64,000 bases of DNA. Source: Achromobacter xylosoxidans. Its GTDB lineage: Bacteria > Pseudomonadota > Gammaproteobacteria > Burkholderiales > Burkholderiaceae_B. Within the stretch, counting starts at the first letter, position 1; each line of letters begins with the position of its first letter. The translations under genes were made by a program, and so were the position numbers. The stretch spans positions 4,030,001 through 4,094,000 of the forward strand of contig NZ_LN831029.1 of assembly GCF_001457475.1 (NCBI RefSeq). Direction: 5' to 3'. This document shows, in pieces, positions 8,432-18,124 of this stretch. Under the pieces are notes generated by a model. It did not search any database, had not been told where the DNA came from, and worked only from the letters and a program-made list of their open reading frames with translations.

Positions 8432-8562
8432 GGGGCGGGCACGGCCGGAAATTGAGGTGGGCCCACTATACCCGAGCCATCTCTGTGCCTTCCGGCTGCG
8501 TCCGACGGACAACACGCGACCGCGCGCCGCCGAGCCAGCAATCGGACCGAGGAGGCCGGCGC

Positions 8563-8955
8563 TTACGCGCGCTTGAGCGCCGCCAGCACCCCGGTCAGAT
8601 CCAGCGCGCCGGCGCTGGCGGAGCGTTTCATGGATTCGAGCCCGCGAGCCACCCAACTGGCCACCGCCGCATTCGCCTCCGCGTCGGCCACTGCCATCGC
8701 GTCGTGGCGCGGGACCTGGATGGCAAGCGCAAGGGCCGCCTTCTTGCCCGAGTACTTCGCCACGGCGCTGAACCCCGACTCGGCGTAATCGCTGATGCTG
8801 CCGCCCACGAATAGCTCGATATCCAGCGTGGCGGCGCCAGGCACCACGACCGGCGCCAACGCGGCTTTCAACCTGGGCCGGTACGCGACGACGGCGGGCA
8901 GGAACCGCGAGCCGGCCTCCGGCCCTCCCATTCTTGCGCCGAGTGCGACGTCCAT
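8563..8955 (-). CDS. Small protein of unknown function
   Basis: 130 aa from an ATG preceded by a good ribosome-binding site (AAAGGAG, 6 bases upstream), which decides the start against longer in-frame readings. No signal peptide or membrane segment. The sequence is mixed, with an alternating hydrophobic stretch (LDIELFVGGSISDYAESGFSAVAKYSGKKAALAL) that suggests a beta-sheet core and a helical C-terminal half. I do not recognise the family; the size and fold impression would fit an immunity-type or stress-type small soluble protein, but nothing specific supports that. It stands alone between the secreted unknown protein and the TetR gene. Confidence 0.65.
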   Translation of the reverse strand: MDVALGARMGGPEAGSRFLPAVVAYRPRLKAALAPVVVPGAATLDIELFVGGSISDYAESGFSAVAKYSGKKAALALAIQVPRHDAMAVADAEANAAVASWVARGLESMKRSASAGALDLTGVLAALKRA

Positions 8956-9003
8956 GAAAACTCCTTTTTCGGGCAGGCCGGTATTGTACTGACGGGCCTC
9001 ATT

Positions 9004-9023
9004 GGCGCGGCGCTGGCCGCGCC
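9004..9023 (-). terminator. GC-rich hairpin after the TetR gene
   Basis: GGCGCGGC and GCCGCGCC form an 8-bp perfect stem around a 4-base loop, 5 bases beyond the stop of the leftward TetR gene. There is no following T-run on that strand, so it is at best a weak or Rho-assisted terminator. Confidence 0.4.
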
Positions 9024-9028
9024 GCGCG

Positions 9029-9640
9029 TCACTTGTTTCGCTTGACCATATCCAGGATGGTCTTGCGGAGTTCGTCGCACGCCTGCGCCTCGGAAATTTC
9101 ACCGGCGACGGCCGCGGTCGACAGCGCGTCGGCCGCGCCCAGCATGGCCCACAGGCTGGCCGTGGCAATGCCTTGCGGCCCGGCGAAGGGCGCAAACAGC
9201 CGCCGGCATTTTTCGATGAAGGCATACTGGTACTGCCGTTTCACGGCCGCCAGTTCCGGCGAGCCGTCCAGCGCCGCCAGCACTCCGGGAATCTCGCGCC
9301 CCTGCGTCGACACGCATGCGACGTACCGCTCGGCGATGACGCCGGCCTTGTCCTTCAGGCTCGGCTTGCTGGCCGCAATGGCGTCATCGATGATCGCCGT
9401 CTGGCGCGCGTCGAAGTCCTGGTACAAGGCGGCCAGCAGGCCATTGCGTGTGCCGAAGTGGTCATAGACCACCGGCTTGGAGACGCCGGCCGCTTCGGCC
9501 AGGCGTCCCAGGGTCAAGGCGTCGGTGCCTTCCTCGCTGACCAGTTTCCAGGAAACCTCCATCAGCTGGCGCGAGCGCTCGTCTTTCGACAGGCGGCGGC
9601 GTGGCGGGGAAGCGGGAGCGGGAACGGGAACGGCGGACAT
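9029..9640 (-). CDS. TetR-family transcriptional regulator
   Basis: 203 aa from the ATG at 9640 (MSAVPVPAP). After a proline-rich lead, residues about 17-65 form the TetR DNA-binding domain: RSRQLMEVSWKLVSEEG, LTLGRLAEAAGVSKPVVYDHF, then GTRNGLLAALYQDF. The C-terminal half is the variable ligand-binding and dimerisation domain. It lies 19 bases downstream of the quinone reductase gene on the same strand, so it probably represses its own operon; the palindromic element at 10291-10309 is the obvious operator. The longer frame to 9733 runs into the reductase gene and has no support. Confidence 0.9.
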   Translation of the reverse strand: MSAVPVPAPASPPRRRLSKDERSRQLMEVSWKLVSEEGTDALTLGRLAEAAGVSKPVVYDHFGTRNGLLAALYQDFDARQTAIIDDAIAASKPSLKDKAGVIAERYVACVSTQGREIPGVLAALDGSPELAAVKRQYQYAFIEKCRRLFAPFAGPQGIATASLWAMLGAADALSTAAVAGEISEAQACDELRKTILDMVKRNK

Positions 9641-9659
9641 CTGTATTCTCGGGTATCGA

Positions 9660-10256
9660 TCAGGATTGCACGGCAAAAATCCGCTGACCGATGGCGTGCG
9701 CCGCGTCGAGATGGGAAGCCGGAAAGCCGGCATCCGAAGGAAGCAGCAATTCCGATGTCGCGACGCGCGCGCCGCAGTAGCCGAAGATGCCGTGGTCGAT
9801 CTGCGTTTTCATGGCGCCGAAGTAGCCATGCCTGCCGTAGGTTCGCATATCGGCGCCGCCACTGGCAACCAGATGCACGGGCAGGCGCTGCAGTTTCTTG
9901 ACCAGCTTGCCGTCCGCGCCGGCGTCATAGGCCCAGCCGTTGGTGAACACGCGGTCGATCCAGCCTTTCAACAGGCCGGGGAACGACCACCAGTAAACCG
10001 GATAGACCAACACCAATGCATCCGCGCGGTCGATCCGCGCCTGCTCGGCGACGACGTCCGGCGACGACGCAGCCTGCTTCAGATGCAGGGCCGCATCGGC
10101 CTGGGTGAACCTCGGATCGAACCCTTCCGCGGCCAGATCCGCGATCTCGAAGGAATGTTCCGGGCCGCGGGCGACAACGCCCTGCGCGAGCTGGGCGGCG
10201 ATGGCATGGGTCAGGGATGCGGGGTCGGGATGTGCGACAACGATAAGCGCGTGCAT
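9660..10256 (-). CDS. NAD(P)H:quinone oxidoreductase (NQO/KefF-type flavodoxin fold)
   Basis: 198 aa. Opens with MHALIVVAHPDPASLTHAIA, the flavin phosphate-binding beginning of the MdaB/NQO1/KefF family, and holds the ADALVLVYPVYWWSFPGLLKGWIDRVF segment (family motif PxxWWxxPxxLKxWxDRV) around residues 81-107. Such enzymes reduce quinones or electrophiles by two electrons using FAD or FMN and NAD(P)H. Together with the TetR gene directly downstream it looks like a drug- or quinone-inducible detoxification pair. The promoter and palindrome lie in 10257-10320. Confidence 0.9.
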   Translation of the reverse strand: MHALIVVAHPDPASLTHAIAAQLAQGVVARGPEHSFEIADLAAEGFDPRFTQADAALHLKQAASSPDVVAEQARIDRADALVLVYPVYWWSFPGLLKGWIDRVFTNGWAYDAGADGKLVKKLQRLPVHLVASGGADMRTYGRHGYFGAMKTQIDHGIFGYCGARVATSELLLPSDAGFPASHLDAAHAIGQRIFAVQS

Positions 10257-10290
10257 GCGGATCTTCCGTACAGAGTTTCTATATACGAAT

Positions 10291-10309
10291 AGTAGCCTAC
10301 TTTTAGTAG
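10291..10309. promoter_or_regulatory. Overlapping palindromes, probable TetR operator
   Basis: The stretch AGTAGCCTACTTTTAGTAG contains two interlocked inverted repeats: AGTA-GCC-TACT (10291-10301) and CTACT-TTT-AGTAG (10297-10309). It sits about 35-53 bases upstream of the quinone-reductase start in an AT-rich patch that also holds the candidate -10 (TATATA-like) sequence, the standard place for a TetR repressor site. Confidence 0.55.
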
Positions 10310-10460
10310 ATATTGAAAGATCAATCACCCGCGCGCTTCCGGCATGTTCGTCCGACGGTGTCCGCCGCGATCTTGAGCATCCCTGCCCGAAGCGATAAAT
10401 TTGCTCCAGCGAAATCGTTGCCATGGCCTGCCACGCAGGCCCGTCGTTGGAGTCGCACGC

Positions 10461-11081
10461 ATGGATATCATCGAGACGATCGCTTCGCACACCGCGGCCC
10501 TGCGCATGCCGCTGTATGCCGTGACGGCCAGCGCCATCCGCAAGGCCGACACGCCGCTCATTCTCACGCTGCACTGGCATGGCTTTCACCGTGATGGCAC
10601 GGCGGACGGCGGACTGCGCTCCGTCGCCGGGTCGGCGGTCCAACTCAATCTGCGCTGGCGCGATTTTGCCGTGCTGGACCGCGCGATCATCGACGCCGGA
10701 TGGGCGCTTGGCGCCTGGGATGTCGAGCGCTTGGCGCGCCCGCCCTGGTGGCGCCTGAACGCGCCAGCCTCGGAAGCCGTGGCCGGCCACCGCGCCTTCG
10801 CCGATTATTCCGACCTGCCGCGATCGGACGACACCGTCGTGGTGGAAGCGCCGGATCAGCAAGACCTGCTTGAACTGGCGGCGCGCAAGGGCTACGTGCG
10901 CTGGCTGTTCAGGCCACGCAAGGGCGGCCTGTGGCGCCAACTGGACGGCGACGACGATACGTTGGACGCCGACGGCGGACGCTCCCTACCCTGCCCGGTG
11001 CCGCTGCAACCGGACGGCCGCGAACTGCGCCGCAAGGTGCTTTACCGGCTTGGACGAGGCAAGGATTTTCTGATTCTTTAA
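10461..11081 (+). CDS. Conserved-looking protein of unknown function
   Basis: 206 aa from the ATG at 10461 (MDIIETIASHTAALRMPLYA). Soluble, no signal peptide; Trp-rich middle (VERLARPPWWRLNAP) and a basic C-terminus (RRKVLYRLGRGKDF). An alternative start 20 codons upstream exists but is not preceded by a ribosome-binding site. The ILTLHWHGFHRDG stretch is the most distinctive segment. I do not recognise a family. It precedes the heat-shock block but is separated from groES by a dedicated sigma-32-like promoter, so a functional link is not implied. Downstream 11082-11240 holds that promoter. Confidence 0.65.
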   Translation: MDIIETIASHTAALRMPLYAVTASAIRKADTPLILTLHWHGFHRDGTADGGLRSVAGSAVQLNLRWRDFAVLDRAIIDAGWALGAWDVERLARPPWWRLNAPASEAVAGHRAFADYSDLPRSDDTVVVEAPDQQDLLELAARKGYVRWLFRPRKGGLWRQLDGDDDTLDADGGRSLPCPVPLQPDGRELRRKVLYRLGRGKDFLIL

Positions 11082-11106
11082 GTTTCATTTTGATGCATTT
11101 TTGACC

Positions 11107-11135
11107 CTTGAAGCGTCTTTGGCCCGCCCATAGAT
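11107..11135 (+). promoter_or_regulatory. Sigma-32 (heat-shock) promoter of groESL
   Basis: CTTGAA at 11107-11112 matches the sigma-32 -35 element and GCCCATAGAT beginning at 11126 matches the CCCCAT-T -10 element, with 13 bases between. Transcription would start around 11142, about 100 bases before groES. No CIRCE (HrcA) element was found. Confidence 0.75.
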
Positions 11136-11240
11136 TTTTTGCGCATCCCGTTCGTGGATGCCCGATGCGTGGCGCTGCCGTGCGGCGCGCAACGCGCCGG
11201 TATTCACTTTTTGATGATCAAGACTTCAGGAGATAGAGTC

Positions 11241-13212
<1,972 letters not shown>

Positions 13213-13238
13213 CCCCTCTCGGACCGGAGCAGCGTGAA

Positions 13239-13271
13239 GGCATCGCGCCACTGGCGCGGTGCCTTTTTTTT
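13239..13271 (+). terminator. Intrinsic terminator of groESL
   Basis: GGCATCGCGCC, a 3-base loop ACT, GGCGCGGTGCC and then a run of eight T form a textbook Rho-independent terminator 26 bases after the groEL stop. Confidence 0.92.
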
Positions 13272-13377
13272 GCGTGTGCGGCCCGAAAAATCCGTCGTCC
13301 CCGCGTCCTCGCGAGCCGCCGTTCGATGCTGTCTATGCGCTTGCGCCACACGATTTCACGAATCAAAAATGGCGGGT

Positions 13378-13405
13378 CTTGAATCCGCGCGGACCGCACT
13401 CATAT
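13378..13405 (+). promoter_or_regulatory. Candidate sigma-32-like promoter of the Hsp20 genes
   Basis: CTTGAA at 13378-13383 followed after 15 bases by CTCATATC. The -35 is perfect; the -10 only partly fits (CCCCAT-T consensus). It lies about 80 bases in front of the first Hsp20 gene and behind the groESL terminator, so the small heat-shock genes have their own signal. Confidence 0.55.
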
Positions 13406-13487
13406 CTCTGTTGAAGCGGTCGAGCGGCTGGCGATTGCGACGCATGAAGCGGCCCCGATCCTGTCCAAACCATCTTGGGAGGTAATC

Positions 13488-13931
13488 ATGGCGAACTACC
13501 CATTCACCGATACCGGTGTCGAGTCCTTCTTCGACGCGGTCCAGGAACAGATGGACCGCATCCTGCGCGGCGCGGGCCTGCCCGCCACCCTGCGCGCCCT
13601 GCCGCGCGGGCATTTTCCGCCGGTCAATATCGGCGTGTCGGATGAGGCCGCGGTCGTGGTGGCATTCATCCCCGGCATCGATCCGGACACCCTGAAAGTG
13701 TCCATCGAGAAAGGCCTGCTGACGATCAGCGGCACGCGCGAAGCGCAGGCGCTGCCCGAGAACGCGCGCTACTACGCGCGTGAACGCGCCGACGGTTCAT
13801 TCACCCGCGCCATCGAACTGCCGGCCGACGTCGACGCGGACAACGTGCAGGCGCGCTATGTCGACGGCTGCCTGTTGGTCTCCATCAAGAAGAAGGAGTC
13901 GTCCAAGCCGCGTCTCATCCCGGTGCAGTAA
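13488..13931 (+). CDS. Small heat-shock protein, Hsp20/alpha-crystallin family
   Basis: 147 aa. Starts at an ATG with GGGAGG 5 bases upstream. A short N-terminal arm (FFDAVQEQMDRILRG) leads into the alpha-crystallin domain (about residues 43-135): PVNIGVSDEAAVVVAFIPGIDPDTLKVSIEKGLLTISG, then RADGSFTRAIELPADVD and the GCLLVSIKKK end strand. The tail carries an RLIPVQ motif equivalent to the I-x-I/V anchor. These proteins hold unfolded clients as oligomers without ATP and pass them on to ATP-driven chaperones. Paired with the next Hsp20 gene (34-base gap). Confidence 0.93.
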   Translation: MANYPFTDTGVESFFDAVQEQMDRILRGAGLPATLRALPRGHFPPVNIGVSDEAAVVVAFIPGIDPDTLKVSIEKGLLTISGTREAQALPENARYYARERADGSFTRAIELPADVDADNVQARYVDGCLLVSIKKKESSKPRLIPVQ

Positions 13932-13965
13932 CGCCCGCCCATCGCACTATTCAGGAGATAGCATC

Positions 13966-14352
13966 ATGAATACGCGTAACGAACTCGTTGTCGAACAAGA
14001 AAGCCGCGCCGCGCAGCGGCGCCCCGCCACCCTGCCCGCCGTGGACATTTTCGAGGACACCGCCGGCGTCACGGTGCTGGCCGACCTGCCCGGCGTCACC
14101 AAGGAACGCCTGAACATCAAGGTCGAATCCGACGTGCTCGTCATCGAAGGCGAAGCCGCCGTGCCGGTGCCGCAGGAACTGCGCCTGATCCACAGCGAAC
14201 TGCGCGAGCCGCTGTTTCGCCGCTCGTTCCGGCTGGGACCGGAATTCGACAAGGACGCGATCAGCGCCAACCTCAAGCAAGGGGTCCTGACGCTGCGCGT
14301 GCCGCGTGTGCGCGAAGCGCAACCGCGCCAGATTCCGGTGACGGTGGCGTAA
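13966..14352 (+). CDS. Small heat-shock protein, Hsp20/alpha-crystallin family (second copy)
   Basis: 128 aa from an ATG with CAGGAG 7 bases upstream. Alpha-crystallin domain about residues 24-118: PAVDIFEDTAGVTVLADLPGVTKERLNIKVESDVLVIEGEA, RSFRLGPEFDKDAISANLKQGVLTLRVPR; the tail ends RQIPVTVA with an I-x-V anchor. It differs from its neighbour in the client-binding arm, so the two are diverged partners, a common class A/class B pair that may co-assemble. Same transcript as the preceding Hsp20 gene, ended by the hairpin at 14359. Confidence 0.93.
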   Translation: MNTRNELVVEQESRAAQRRPATLPAVDIFEDTAGVTVLADLPGVTKERLNIKVESDVLVIEGEAAVPVPQELRLIHSELREPLFRRSFRLGPEFDKDAISANLKQGVLTLRVPRVREAQPRQIPVTVA

Positions 14353-14358
14353 ACGATG

Positions 14359-14393
14359 CGCCGCGCCGCGGCACTGCCGTGGCGCGGCGTTTT
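14359..14393 (+). terminator. Intrinsic terminator after the Hsp20 pair
   Basis: CGCCGCGCC pairs perfectly with GGCGCGGCG across a partly self-complementary loop and is followed by TTTT. It separates the Hsp20 genes from the convergent autotransporter gene. Confidence 0.85.
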
Positions 14394-14431
14394 CACAATC
14401 CGGGCTCGCGCCGCGCGGGACGCTGCCGGAG

Positions 14432-17400
14432 TCAGTAGCGGTATTTCACTTCCAGCGTGCCGCTGTTCTGCCGGTTGCCATCGCCGAACTGCCCGCCATA
14501 CAGTGCGCTTACCGTGGTGCGCTTGCTGACGTCGATGCCCACGCCGAGTTCGACCACGACGGCGTCTTGCGCCACCGGCGCCCCCGTTACCGAAAACGCG
14601 TCCCCGCCCTGGACGAAGGACATCGTGCTGAGCGGGTTGCGATCACCGAAAGCATGCCGCCATCCCAGCGTGCCCTGCACCGCGCCGCGCGCGCCGGCGC
14701 TTTCGAAATCGCTGCGCGCGTGCAGGCCCAGTGTGGTAGTCGTGATGCGGCTGCGGCCGCTCTCGCCGCGCAGCGCCGCGTCGCCGCCGGATTCGGAAAA
14801 GCCGCGGGTACGCAGGTCGTTGAAGTTGGCGCCGACGAAAGGCTCGAGCGTGACCCGGTCATTCAACGGCACGGCATAACCGAGTTCACCGAATACTTGT
14901 CCCGTGCTGGCGCCATAGCCGGCCTTGAGCGTCTGGTCCAGGCCGGCGGCGGCGGTGCTGCGGCGGGTGTCAACGTCGTGCCAGGTATAGGCGGCGCCCA
15001 GGCTGAGGTTGATGCGGCCCGCGCCGGCCTCGAAGGCCCGGCCGCCATACAGCGTGACGCTGTAGCTGTCGACGTCGGCGCTGGAGGCCCGGTCGCTGGT
15101 ACGGCTGCGGCTGTTGGTGTAGCCCAGCGCGCCGCCCAGGCGCCATTGCGCGCCGACCGCTACGTCGCCGCCTAGGATCATGCCCGAGTCAGTCTGCGTG
15201 GTACGGGCGGCGTTGCCGTCGCCGCCCAGGGTGGTCCAATTGCCGAACACCTGGGTCCAGAGCGGTTGCGCATTCGATTGCGGCAGCGACGCGGCATCGC
15301 CCCTGCCCAGCTGTGCCGTCGGCGCGCCAGGGGCCCAGCCCGCGCCCAGATTGGCGCGCAGCCGCGACAGCGGCATCTGCGTCATTGCGCTGGTGGCGCC
15401 CTGCAGGATCGACATCGCGCTGGCATGGGCCTCGCCCGAGAGCGCATTGAAGGCCTGGGCGGGCATGCCGTCCGGCAGGTTCAACACGTGCCGGTACAAC
15501 GCGCTCTCCGGCGCCAGGCTCTGCAGGGCCCGCGCCACCGCGCGCTGGTTACCGCTGGCCGCCGCGTCGACAAACTGGATCGGGCGCGAGCCGCCGTCAT
15601 CGGACGGAACCTGCTTGAGGCTCACCACCAGATCGACGCGCTGACTGTCGTAGGCCAGCGACGGCGTCAGGAACGCCAGGTTGCTCGAGACACTGTCGAA
15701 GCGTCCCAGCACGCCATTGTCCGCGGTCAGGATGGTATAGGTGGTGGAAGGCGCATAGTTGCCGTTCTGGCCGATGTGCACGACCGAGCCGGCCAGGCTG
15801 GCGCTGCCGGCCACCCGCACACTGCTGGCCATGCCATCGGGGGTGGTGGCGACGCGAAAGACGGAGCCCGGTTGGAAGGTCAGGTCCCCCTGCACGTTCA
15901 TGCGGCCCGTGGGAAGGTTGGCGCTGCCCGGGGCCAGGGTGGCGCCGGATGCGATGGTCACCGCGCCCAGCGTTCCGGAGCCGGACAGCGTCGATCCGCT
16001 CGCGGCAAGCACCTGGCCGCCAAGCTTGCCGTCCACCTGCAACGTGCCGGCCGCCACCTGCGTGGCGCCCGTGTAGGCGCTGCTGTCGCCGGTGAGCGCG
16101 AGCGTCCCGGCTCCCAGCTTCGTCGTTGCGCCCGCGCCGGAAATCGCGCCACTGTAGGCGGAGTCGTCCGCGCGATCGAACCGCAGGTTGGCGTTGTTGA
16201 CGATATTGCCGCGCAACGAGCCGCGATTGCCGCCATCGCCCACTTGCAGCGTGCCCGCGTCGACCACCGTGGTGCCCGCGAAGGCGTTCTCGCCAGCCAG
16301 CACCAGGGTGCCGGCGCCGGCCTGGCGCACCTGTCCGGCGCCGCGCAGTATCCCGTCGAAGCGGACCGTATCGCTACGATTGAAGACCAGCGCCGCGCCC
16401 GCCGCGATGTCCGCGTCGCCGGCCAGGCTGCCCGAGTTGGCGCCGTTGCCTATCTGCAGGGTGCCGGCTTGCACGAAAGTACCGCCGGCATGGTTGCCGG
16501 CGCCGGTGAGGATGACGGTGCCGGTGCCAGTCAGGCTCAGCGCCCCCGCGCCGGACAGCGTGCCGGACAGCGTCATGCCATTGGCGCCTGTTACCGTGAG
16601 CCCGCCAGGACCCAGCACGAAGTCGTTGGCCATTCTCAACGTCCCCGGCGCGCCGCCGGCGGCAATCGCGCCCCCATTCGCGTTGATCGGGCCGAGTCCT
16701 AGCATGGCGCCGTGCTGCAGCGTCGCCAGGCCGCCGTTGAGTGTCACGCTGCCGCCGGAGACCAGGGGCGAATCCTGCAATATCCAGGAACCGCTGTTGA
16801 TACGCAGGTTCTGGAAGTTGATGTAGGTCAGCCCCGAGATGGCGGTGACCGCCCCTCCCGTGCCGCTGCCCGTGCCCGCGGACGGCAGCGCGTTCTGCAG
16901 CACCAGCGTGTTGCCCCCGCCCATGCCGCCATCGACCGTGCCGGCAGGCGCGAAGGCAAGCCCGGGCTGACCGGCCACCGGCAGGTCGGCTGACGAGGAT
17001 CCCGAACCGCGAAACACGACGGAGCCGGAGACGGCGGTGAAGGTGTTGTTGCCGCCCTGGCCCAGCGACACGCCGCCGACGATGGTCCCGGCATTGGTGA
17101 AACTGTGCCCCTCGCCGGGAATGCCGGCGGCTTCGAACGCGACGCGGCCGACGATGGTGCCGGTACGGTCGTTGAGGAATTCCACCTTGGCGCCGCCGTA
17201 AGCGGCAATGACGGCCTTGTCCGCCGCCGCGGTGACGGTGCCGTCCACATCTCTGCTGCTTATCATGCCAGCGTTGGTGAGATAGCTCGTCCCGCCGCTG
17301 CCGTTCTGCACGGCCACGGCCATGCCCAGTAGCGACGGCAGGCTGGAGCCGCCGCCGACGCCGGGGGTGACGCCGACAATCGCCCCCGTCATCTCATTGG

Positions 17401-17866
17401 TCACCCGTGTGACGCCGGCCGAACTGTTGCCGACGAACATGCCGGTCGACCCGGCCGAATTCACGCCAAGCGGGTTAGGGTCGATCTTGCCATGGTTCGA
17501 CACGGTCACGTTGCTGCCGGTCAGGCTGAGCGCGGTGCCGCCGCCGGGCGGTATGACGCCCAACGACCCCGTGCCAGTCACGGTGACCTCCAGGTTATTG
17601 GACGCATCCGCGTAGGACGGCGTGACAGGATTGGCTGGCGAGGCGCATTGGACGAGAAGGCCGACGCGGATACAGTCCGCCTGGGCCGCCCCGCCGGTCC
17701 CGGCCAGTGCGAGCGCCAGCGCGGCGCCCAGCGCATGACGGCGCGGCGGGAAAGGCAGGACGGGGCCGCGCGAGATCCCGCCCGCGCGCGCTTGCGATGC
17801 CAGTTCCGACGCCGCTTGCCAGACGCGCAGGCGGCGGTTCCATACCAGACGGTAGATGTGGTTCAA
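14432..17866 (-). CDS. Type V autotransporter with ESPR and beta-strand repeats (TTG start)
   Basis: 1144 aa if started at the TTG at 17866, which gives (M)NHIYRLVWNRRLRVWQAASEL, a classic extended signal peptide region; AAGGG lies 8 bases upstream. An in-frame ATG at 17902 would add 12 residues before the ESPR. A second hydrophobic part (ALGAALALALAGTGGAAQA) completes the signal peptide. The Gly/Ser/Thr-rich passenger contains at least four autotransporter-associated beta-strand repeats (GAGTLVLAGENAFAGTTVVD, GTLQVGDG and variants, about residues 430-620), indicating a beta-helix. From about residue 870 a barrel domain follows, ending LEVKYRY with a C-terminal aromatic. The passenger is exposed at the cell surface; whether it is cleaved is not evident. 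It diverges from a glycosyltransferase gene. Confidence 0.93.
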   Translation of the reverse strand: MNHIYRLVWNRRLRVWQAASELASQARAGGISRGPVLPFPPRRHALGAALALALAGTGGAAQADCIRVGLLVQCASPANPVTPSYADASNNLEVTVTGTGSLGVIPPGGGTALSLTGSNVTVSNHGKIDPNPLGVNSAGSTGMFVGNSSAGVTRVTNEMTGAIVGVTPGVGGGSSLPSLLGMAVAVQNGSGGTSYLTNAGMISSRDVDGTVTAAADKAVIAAYGGAKVEFLNDRTGTIVGRVAFEAAGIPGEGHSFTNAGTIVGGVSLGQGGNNTFTAVSGSVVFRGSGSSSADLPVAGQPGLAFAPAGTVDGGMGGGNTLVLQNALPSAGTGSGTGGAVTAISGLTYINFQNLRINSGSWILQDSPLVSGGSVTLNGGLATLQHGAMLGLGPINANGGAIAAGGAPGTLRMANDFVLGPGGLTVTGANGMTLSGTLSGAGALSLTGTGTVILTGAGNHAGGTFVQAGTLQIGNGANSGSLAGDADIAAGAALVFNRSDTVRFDGILRGAGQVRQAGAGTLVLAGENAFAGTTVVDAGTLQVGDGGNRGSLRGNIVNNANLRFDRADDSAYSGAISGAGATTKLGAGTLALTGDSSAYTGATQVAAGTLQVDGKLGGQVLAASGSTLSGSGTLGAVTIASGATLAPGSANLPTGRMNVQGDLTFQPGSVFRVATTPDGMASSVRVAGSASLAGSVVHIGQNGNYAPSTTYTILTADNGVLGRFDSVSSNLAFLTPSLAYDSQRVDLVVSLKQVPSDDGGSRPIQFVDAAASGNQRAVARALQSLAPESALYRHVLNLPDGMPAQAFNALSGEAHASAMSILQGATSAMTQMPLSRLRANLGAGWAPGAPTAQLGRGDAASLPQSNAQPLWTQVFGNWTTLGGDGNAARTTQTDSGMILGGDVAVGAQWRLGGALGYTNSRSRTSDRASSADVDSYSVTLYGGRAFEAGAGRINLSLGAAYTWHDVDTRRSTAAAGLDQTLKAGYGASTGQVFGELGYAVPLNDRVTLEPFVGANFNDLRTRGFSESGGDAALRGESGRSRITTTTLGLHARSDFESAGARGAVQGTLGWRHAFGDRNPLSTMSFVQGGDAFSVTGAPVAQDAVVVELGVGIDVSKRTTVSALYGGQFGDGNRQNSGTLEVKYRY

Positions 17867-18124
17867 AGCGGGGACCCTTGTATTTGCGATGGCCGGCGTC
17901 ATCCCGGTGCACTGTGAACGTGGTGCGGACGCATGCGACAGCGCGGCGCATCCACGACGGGACGAGCGGCCTTTTTGGCCAACGGGTGGAATATTTGCGC
18001 ACAATATAGCCGGCGCCACGGCGGCTGAAGCGAAAAGAAAAGGCGCAATCACTGGTCAATTCCTGCCCACCGCGAAGATAATCACACTTTTGCCGCCAAT
18101 GCCGATTTACAAGGAGCGACCTTC

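Noticed and set aside
11082..11240. CIRCE element for HrcA control of groESL
   Set aside because: No TTAGCACTC-N9-GAGTGCTAA-like sequence; only the sigma-32 pattern is present.
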